Source: Thinopyrum elongatum
Taxonomy: Eukaryota; Streptophyta; Magnoliopsida; Poales; Poaceae
Assembly (NCBI GenBank): GCA_011799875.1
Contig: CM022298.1
Coordinates: forward strand, 289,822,395-289,886,394
DNA length: 64,000 nt
Direction: 5' to 3'
This document shows positions 57,875-64,000 of the stretch, one piece after another; position 1 is the first letter of the stretch, and every line of letters starts with the position of its first letter. Under the pieces are notes generated by a model. It did not search any database. It was not told the origin of the DNA and saw nothing but the letters and a program-made list of their open reading frames with translations. The position numbers were made by a program, and so were the translations under genes.

Positions 57875-58110
57875 TCTACTTCCTTTCGCTGATATGTGGG
57901 GCATCCGGCAACGGGGTCCACGGCCATGCACCAAAATAGAGTGCACAACTGCACGGTAGACTCACCCCGGTCGTAGCGCCGCAATAATGCCCAATGAGCC
58001 GTCAAATCAAAAAAAACACCTTTCCAGCTTTAGCAGTAAGCTGGACGGACGAAGCAGCAATATTTCACTGGGCATGAATCCCCTTCTCCCTCGTCTGCTT
58101 GTTCAGAGAA
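57875..58110 (+). promoter_or_regulatory. Shared leader/promoter segment, copy 3
   Basis: Direct repeat of 54640-54900, about 3.2 kb downstream, with ATATGTGGGGCATCCGGCAA, GGGGTCCACGGCCATGCACC, AACTGCACGGTAGACT and AATGCCCAATGAGCCGTCAA. It precedes the ATG at 58144. Confidence 0.65.
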
Positions 58111-58143
58111 AACCCCGTCTCGGCGATTGCATAGGGTTTTCTC

Positions 58144-59564
58144 ATGGAGAACCAGGTACGAATTCTTCATCCATCCCCGATAAATCCAAGTCCCTTGGTC
58201 ACGGGTAATCCTAGGATGGCAGCCGCCACCATTGATGCATTTTTCTTCCTACTGAATCTAGTGTGTTTCATTTGCAGTGCCCAAAGTGCGAGGACCCTAC
58301 AAGTTTATGCGCTCTCGGTGAGACGCCACACTTGTTCCTTCTCATCCTAACATAGGATTTTAAAATGCGCACAGTATGTTCCTAGAATCCTCTTTTCTAT
58401 CCGGGAGGGTGGGGGGTTTTGAACATGCTGTCGACTAATTTGGAAATTTGGATTGCTATATTTGGATAAAAGGTACTAGTACCATGGTCAACACTGACCT
58501 GAAGGAGGAAATTATTTCTAGATTTGGATAGCGAATACATTGTGTTCTCATATTATTTTTCTTGCGGTGCATTCCTTGCTCTGCCAGAACACATGTACTC
58601 AAGATGGTTGGCCTTGCCATAACTGAATACACCAGTTTAATGGTCACATTGAAGACAAGCCATGGATATAAGTTCCGAGTTGGGTTCATGAACCAAGAAG
58701 ATCGCTGCTTTTTTTATGGCTGAACTTGGATAAACTTTCTCAAGTGTTACGGACTGAAAGTTGGCGCACGAATGTTGATGGAAATAGCAGAACCTAGTCT
58801 CATCTTCACTGTGATCTTCCACCCCGACGTTGTTCCAGTAGTTCATCCATGTTAGTTTTGTATCTGGTTCTTGCTTGTTGCCTCAATTACTTCTTAATCC
58901 ACCTATTCTGTCTAACTAATCACAATTTAACTTTAGAAGTAGCAACGATTTGTGATTCCCTTCTCTCACGAAGATGCTACTTCTAACTAATATTTCTTAT
59001 AATTGGTGGTACGTGTAGGTTATTTCAAAGTTAAGCACGCTACTCGTTTGTTATTCTATAAGAACTCGACTGTTACTGATGGCACTGAAGTTGACTGGGA
59101 CGACATCCACAAGTTCCTACACTTTATTGATCGTCTTGAGGTCCTTGTGGGGCGTTTCAATGGTGGAAGGCCACGTGGGATATGTGTGCCACTACTGCAC
59201 ATGTTGAACAGGTCCAACTATGTCGAGAAACTTATGGTACGAGCTATTTTCTGTTATATATGTTGTTCATAAACTCTTGCTTATACACAGTTTTACAGCT
59301 GTGATCTTCTTGACACAGAAACTGCCCAGTTCTATTGTTCCTATACAGATGCCTGACCATGGTCGGGTCAGACTTGTGCTTGGTCACAACATGATGTTTA
59401 TGTCGACCTACTCCATTCCCCTTGGAGGTGAAAAGATACTTATTCATGGGTGGTCTCAAATAATGAAGGCCCGTCCATCTTGGAGAATAGGACAGAAGGT
59501 TATGCTCATGCTTTTCCATGGCTCTAAAGTGAATATCCTGTTTATTGACCACATTGCGAGATGA
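58144..59564 (+). pseudogene. Second two-B3-domain gene of CACTA-D, one stop in B3 domain 1
   Basis: Exon-like pieces: 58144-58155; 58278-58317 with a CPKCEDPTSLC motif comparable to the neighbour gene; about 58588-58850 with B3 domain 1 (GLAITEYTSLMVTLKTSHGY, TWINFLKCYGLKVGARMLME); 59019-59236 (linker, DWDDIHKFLHFIDRLEVLV); 59319-59564 with B3 domain 2 (VRLVLGHNMMFMSTYSIPLG, ILIHGWSQIMKARPSWRIGQ) ending in TGA. The last three junctions are phase-consistent GT-AG introns. Defects are TGA 58721-58723 inside B3 domain 1 and a one-base phase mismatch between 58317 and 58588. It is a paralogue of the 56329 gene, arisen with the leader by tandem duplication, and well diverged. Confidence 0.65.
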
Positions 59565-59804
59565 AGCCACTTTCAGAAGGTTGTGGATGCGCGGGGTGGC
59601 GCCTGGGCCTTGTCCTGGGGCTTGGTGGCCTCACCCTTGGTTAAATGTAGGCAAAGTAGCACTGTTCGAGGCGTGCTTTGTACGGTTGAACCTGTATAAG
59701 TACTCATACTACTTTCAGCTATGGTTGTTAAGTGCCCCTGCTGGTTTCAGTTAAGGTTGTTAAGTACTCCTGCTGCTTTTACAGTCTGTCGTGTTTCTTC
59801 AGTC

Positions 59805-61960
59805 CTGTCTTCCTCCAGCCACCAAAACAAAACCAACGCTGGCAGGGCCGCCTGCTTCCGCCTCCCACGGCTGGCTGCGCCTCAGTGCACGCATCGCCGC
59901 CCCATCATCTCCTAAATCATTAACGACGACGTTCGAAGCCTCGTCGTCGTCCTCCGCACGCTTTGGTGCGCTCGCCGCGGCGCCGCCCTCTCGCGTTGTC
60001 AACATGGTCAACAAACAAGAGGAATTGGGAGAGGACTGTACGTGGAGAGGATGACAGTAGGGGCCCACCATGTCCATGGCCGTACGCAAGGAAGCTCCTC
60101 ATTTTTTGTTATATATACTCCATTGTCAGCGTATAGAAAAAGAAAATGCTTCCTCCTAGTGGTTTCCTGACATCTGGGACCCACGACATTGTCAGCGTAT
60201 ATAGTCAATAGATTAGAGAACAGCACAAGATCGGCTGACACCTGGGACATAGCTGCTCGAGCAGTATTTTTTTTGTTATTGTTGAGACAGAGCAGGGTTT
60301 CAACTGGGCTGTGGCCTGTCTAGCCCAGGCTTATATTTTACGTTCACCACATGACCAGCCCAGCTATTTTTTCTTTGTGAAAATGAGCCCAATTTATTTT
60401 TTCTGAAGAATACCCAATCCAGGCCTACTTATTTTTCTATGCCCTGATGGGCTGCAACTCTTTCAAGACGGCTGCAAATATTGAAAGTAATATGAAATGG
60501 GCTGTAAATATAAAAAAACAGACGACAAATTGGCAATTACTTTATAATTTCTGAATTTTTTCACATTTTCAGATTCCAATTTCACTGGGCTTTAACCTAA
60601 TTTAAATATATCTTCAAAGTAATTTAAATCTGGCTCGACATTTTGGTATTAAAAATAGTTTGGACCCCACAGAAATATGCGAAATTTCGTTTAAATTTCT
60701 AACCCTCGCCCTGGCCAACAAAAAAATGGACTGCAATAAATTGCATAAGAAGTTGCAATGAGCTGTAAATTATTAAAAAATAGGTAATGGTCTGACTTGT
60801 GGGCCTATTAAGTTGACGTGTATGCAAGATTTTTTTTACTTATTATATACGTCAACAAACGATTCTAGCAGACGTAACCGTTGGATGTCAATCCAACGGC
60901 CGCCATGCTTATTCAATCTCTGATCTTCTTGCTCCAGCCGCCAAATCCAGCGCTGGCGGGACCGCCTGCTCCCGCCTCCCGTGGCCGGCTGTGCAGCCGC
61001 GCAGGCCTCACCGCCCCCTACTACTCCCACCGCTGGCAGGCCATCCCTCTACTCACCCACATCCCTCCACTGATGTGGCTTCGCCGCCTCCGGGTCATTC
61101 CCTTCCTGGGTCTCGCCGTCGTCCATCGCGCTAGTGTTCTCGGCATGGCGTGGTCAACGTTGTCAACAAACGACAACATCGGAAGAGGGATGTACATGGA
61201 GAGGCTAACAGTTGGGACCCACATGGTCCATGGCCGCACGCAAGCACGTACCTCCTTATTATGCCAAAAAGAATGAATCCTCCCAATGACAGCTAGGACC
61301 CACCAGCTATATCTTGGCACGGAAGGAAGTGCCTTCTTATTAAGCAAAAAATAATGAGTGCTCCCCATGACAGCTGGGGCCCACCAGATTTGGAGGCTGA
61401 CTTGTGGCCCTACTAAGTTGACGCGTACGGAGGGCGTTGTCAACTTAGTCAACAAACGATTCTATCACCAGTGACCGTTGGATTGTTAACATCCAACGGT
61501 CGTCCTGCTTCTTCAACCTCTGATTTTCTTGCTCCAGCCGTCCAAACCACCGCATGCTCCTGCCTCCCATGGCCGGCTGTGCTGCCGCGGAGGCCTCACC
61601 GCCCTACTACTCCCACCGCTGGCCAGGCCATCCCTCTACTCACCCACAACCCCTGTTATTCTGCGGCGACGGCAGCCTCACACCGCAGCCGAACCAGTCA
61701 ACCCTCGTACTCCTCTCCGCGTGGGCATCCACTGCCGCGTCTTCCCCGGCTCCGTGTTGTCCCCTTCCTAGGCCTCACCATCGTCCACCGCCTTGGTGCT
61801 CTCGGCGCGGCATGGTCAATGTGGCCAAGGAACGACTTCCATCGGAAGAGTACTGTACATGGAGAGGCTGACAGCTGGGTCCACGACCGCAGCAAGGAAG
61901 TGCCTCCTTATTACGCGCAAAATAATGATTCCTCCACCTAACAGCAGGGACCCACTGGAC
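59805..61960. repeat. ~600-bp tandem repeats, two clear copies and a displaced third
   Basis: The marker CTTGCTCCAGCCGYCAAA occurs at 60929 and 61529; a variant with CCTCCAGCCACCAAAAC is at 59812. Each copy continues with a CCTCCCRTGGCCGGCTG-type block, a CCACCGCTGG...CCATCCCTCTACTC block and ATGGAGAGGCTGACAG. The GC-rich halves stay partly open but frames differ between copies, so I do not call genes. Confidence 0.8.
60090..60880. other. AT-rich DNA with repeated GGGCTG words
   Basis: Between repeat copies. It contains short GGGCTGTAAAT and TAGCCCAG words and a low-GC core (60480-60850). No gene is seen. Confidence 0.6.
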
Positions 61961-62369
61961 GGGCCACCATATTTCGCGAAAAAACATTTCCCCCCTGACT
62001 GCTAGGACCCACCAGCTACATCTTTGCATGCAAGGAAGTGCCTCCTTATCCTCCATGACAGTCAGGACCCACCTGGTCGAAGCGTACGTAGCGTTGTCAT
62101 TCTGGTCGCGAACGTGTATGTACATACTGGTCGATCGGTCTGTCTGCAGGCTGCAGCGATGAACCGTGGCCGAGTAAGGAAGGGCACATGTCATAGTAGA
62201 GGCGCGGACGTAGCATGTCACGCAGTCCCGTCAATATCGTGTACACGTATGTACAGCCAGGGTGCAAGAAAGTAAATACGGCCACATACGTACATACGGG
62301 CGGGGTCTCGAACGCCTACTCACGCATACGTACGGCCAGGGCTCGTGTACATGGAGAGGCAGCGACGGC

Positions 62370-63085
62370 GTCCTGTTCATCGGTAGCCAACCGGCTGGGT
62401 CAGAACGGAGAAACTGCATCATGTTCATCGGGAGGCAACGGAATGCATCGTGTTCATCGGGAGCCAACCGGCTTGGACGAAATAGCCGAAACAAGGCCTG
62501 GCGTACCGCAGAACGGAGGAAACGGCCTTGACTTCGACCTCCTGTGGTCGAAACGGGATCCTGTTCACCGGGAGGGGTCTGGTGTACCGCAAAACAGAGG
62601 AAACAGACTTGTGTTCGATTGCCTACGGTCGAAACGGGCTCCTGTTCATCCAGCCTCGACCGCTCCTCCACCGGCTACTATTCAACCAGCCCTCTCCACG
62701 GGGTCCTGTTCAACCACCCCTCCATGGGCTACTGTTCATCCAGCCATCCACCGGCTACTGTTCAACCAGCCCTCCACCGGCTGCTGTTCATCCAGCCCCA
62801 ACCGGCTCGATCGGGGTCTTGTTCATCCAGCGGCAACGGCCTCTACTACCACAGGGTCCTGTTCATCCAACCCCCACCGGGAACTGTTCATCCAACCCCC
62901 AACAACGCTCACTGTTCATCAAGAGGCAGCAGGTTCGATCGGCTTCAGTTAGCAGCAGTAGCGAAGGAATCGCTCGATCGGGTTCCGTTAACAGCCAGAT
63001 CGATCGATCGCTCGGGTTCAGTAACGCGTAGCCTGCAGTGCAATCGCTCGGGTTCAGTAGGCGAACGCCTCGCTCGGGTTCAGTT
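62370..63085. repeat. Short direct repeats near the right end of CACTA-D
   Basis: The words CTGTTCATCCAGCC, TCCACCGGCTACTGTTCA and GATCGGGTTCAGTTA recur in blocks of roughly 20-45 bases. The core TGTTCATCS occurs at least a dozen times, and CTCGGGTTCAGT four times after 62985. The overlapping ORFs in several frames arise from this repetition. Confidence 0.8.
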
Positions 63086-63289
63086 AGAGCCCAACGCCTC
63101 GCACCCACGCGCGTACATGTACGAGAGAAACGCGCAATCCCTCCGTGCATCGCTCGGCCCCGACCACCCACCGTAACCAGGAACTCCCCAATATTTTCCT
63201 CGCCCTCGCTTCTACCACGGTTTTTTCCGTCATGGATGGCCCAAAGAATGTCATGCAGCTGCGTCTCCGGCCCGCCCAGGACGAAAAGC

Positions 63290-63448
63290 CCATTTTCTGT
63301 CATGATTTTTTGTCATAGAAGTAGGAGCCCACCACATCTATGATGATACCGGGTTTTGTCACAATTACCGTCATAGAAGTGTCATAAGCATGATAGAAAA
63401 AAAATCGTTCGGCCCAAAATATCACGGATGTGTCTTTTTTTTGTAGCG
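63290..63448. repeat. Right terminal and subterminal repeats of CACTA-D
   Basis: Contains TGTCATGATTTTTTGTCATAG, GTCATAGAAGTAG, GTCATAGAAGTGTCATAA and the terminal inverted repeat ending in TTTTTTTTGTAGCG. It mirrors the left end (33195-33420). Confidence 0.88.
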
Positions 63449-63988
63449 CTGGCCCTCGTCGTCGACCAGCCGATCGCGCTGCTGGCCGGTTTTGACGAGC
63501 TGCCGCTGGGCCTCCGCCGCCTTGGCCACCTCTGCCGTCAGGCGCTCCACTTCGGCATGTAGCCGACTCTTGTCACTGGCCAGCTGCTCATGCTGCCGGC
63601 CAGCTTCGACAAGTGCCCGCTGGGCCTTGGCCGCCTCCACCTTCAGCTCCCCTACCTCAACCCGGAGTCGGCCGGCGTAAGCGACAGCCAGGTCACGCTG
63701 GTTGCCGGCTCGGATCAGCCGGTTTCGCCAAGCCGGCACCTCGGCAGCGGCGGCTGCACAGCAAGGGTTCGAGGTCAAGAAAAAGAAAGAACAAGAATAC
63801 TTAAGATTCGACCCAACTACTACGTAGTTGACCCGAATCTCGGGGGCTACACCCAGTGGGTGCGCTAGCGCGCCCCCACTAAGAGCACACAAAAAACTTA
63901 CCGTCAGCAAGGCGGAGCGCCTCCTCCCTGGCGGCGAGCCGCGCCGTGAGTTGCTGGTGCTTGTCCAAGAGCTAGTTGTAGACGCCAA
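63449..63988 (-). pseudogene. Tat antisense extra ORF (aORF), upstream half
   Basis: On the minus strand an exon enters from beyond 63988 (QQLTARLAAREEALRLAD) with a TAG at 63972-63974. It splices at a donor G/GTAAGT near 63902 to an acceptor TGTGCAG near 63757, then runs as coiled coil (LRVEVGELKVEAAKAQRALV, LHAEVERLTAEVAKAAEAQR) to the CACTA-D insertion point. The splice phase is consistent. Joined to 33194 after removing CACTA-D and one CTG copy, the frame continues without a break into a near-repeat of the same heptad pattern (LxAEVERL). Confidence 0.78.
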
Positions 63989-64000
63989 CCCGGTAATCGT

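Larger units (their letters stand above)
33195..63448. mobile_element. CACTA-D: 30.25-kb Caspar-like CACTA element with gene cargo
   Basis: The left end is CACTACAAAAAAAATACAC. The right end, read on the minus strand, is CGCTACAAAAAAAAGACAC, an inverted repeat with the very end mutated (GTAGCG). The target duplication CTG is at 33192-33194 and 63449-63451, and removal restores the aORF frame. Subterminal repeats GTCATRGAAGTG lie at both ends. There is no TNP2 transposase, so it is non-autonomous. The interior has TNPA-like exons on the minus strand (34755-45280) and a plus-strand cluster of accessory genes, including B3-domain genes, at 53-59.6 kb. Its size is inflated by internal duplications. 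Confidence 0.9.
23898..63988 (+). mobile_element. Tat-lineage Gypsy retrotransposon (interrupted by CACTA-D)
   Basis: Starts with TGTCGGGGGG at 23898 inside the Copia pol gene; the left target duplication would be GTATC (23893-23897). It contains LTR, primer-binding site, gag-protease-RT-RNase H-integrase on the plus strand, a repeat-rich spacer, and an additional intron-containing ORF on the minus strand. An extra ORF in sense or antisense orientation downstream of pol is a described hallmark of the Tat lineage. The 3' LTR is beyond the right edge. Its coding DNA is strongly GC-rich. Confidence 0.88.

Noticed and set aside
59799..61941. Pro/Ser/His-rich ORFs at 59.8, 60.9 and 61.5 kb as a gene family
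   Set aside because: The three lie in copies of one repeat, but open frames differ between copies and have no shared start, so coding is not supported.
62640..63085. CRISPR-like regular repeats
   Set aside because: Repeats are irregular, overlap one another and lie at a CACTA end in a plant genome; no cas genes and no fixed spacers.
62215..63176. Overlapping 245- and 210-codon plus-strand ORFs
   Set aside because: Generated by short direct repeats open in several frames at once; no frame shows a domain or conserved codon pattern.

Overview
ORGANISM. The window looks like intergenic DNA from a large-genome grass, most likely the wheat/Aegilops/barley group (Triticeae). Every kilobase I can interpret is transposable-element DNA of types abundant there: CACTA (En/Spm) elements, an Athila-lineage Gypsy LTR resembling WHAM, a BARE/WIS/Angela-type Copia element, a Tat-lineage Gypsy with an antisense extra gene, and Stowaway-like MITEs. 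Family names rest on my memory of Triticeae repeats, not on a search. I found no rRNA, tRNA, CRISPR or ordinary single-copy host gene.

LAYOUT. (1) 1-14274: 5' LTR and leader of a minus-strand WHAM-like element that runs off the left edge. Its LTR is split by a 12.4-kb CACTA ('A', 1223-13621), which is itself split by a 2.0-kb CACTA ('B', 10952-12973). (2) 14275-18771: remnant of an older CACTA ('C') with a plant transposase-like gene and a Ulp1-like cysteine-peptidase domain. (3) 18772-19554: fragment of another LTR. (4) 19555-23897: 3' LTR and decayed pol of a minus-strand BARE/WIS/Angela Copia element. (5) 23898 to beyond the right edge: plus-strand Tat-lineage Gypsy with LTR, gag-pro-pol and an antisense intron-containing extra ORF. 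(6) 33195-63448: a 30.25-kb CACTA ('D', Caspar-like) inserted in that antisense ORF with a clean CTG target duplication; removing it restores the reading frame exactly.

MOST INTERESTING CONTENT. CACTA-D carries a set of accessory genes besides decayed minus-strand TNPA-like genes: an open two-exon gene (55113-56095), an apparently intact gene with two B3 DNA-binding domains (56329-57366, every splice phase consistent), a paralogous two-B3 gene with one stop in a B3 domain (58144-59564), a coiled-coil gene with one frameshift (53232-53935), a Pro/Ala-rich ORF (48514-49170, minus) and a small two-exon gene (43435-43930). Three of these start downstream of copies of the same leader/promoter segment. 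The unrelated-looking CACTA-A also carries a B3 pseudogene and a noncoding segment homologous to part of CACTA-D, there amplified into a 500-bp tandem array. This suggests CACTA elements here share a B3-centred accessory cargo.

DECAY. Most nonsense codons in recognisable reading frames are explained by a single C-to-T change at a Gln or Arg codon, as expected of long-methylated transposons. A few frameshifts are 1-nt losses in short C runs.
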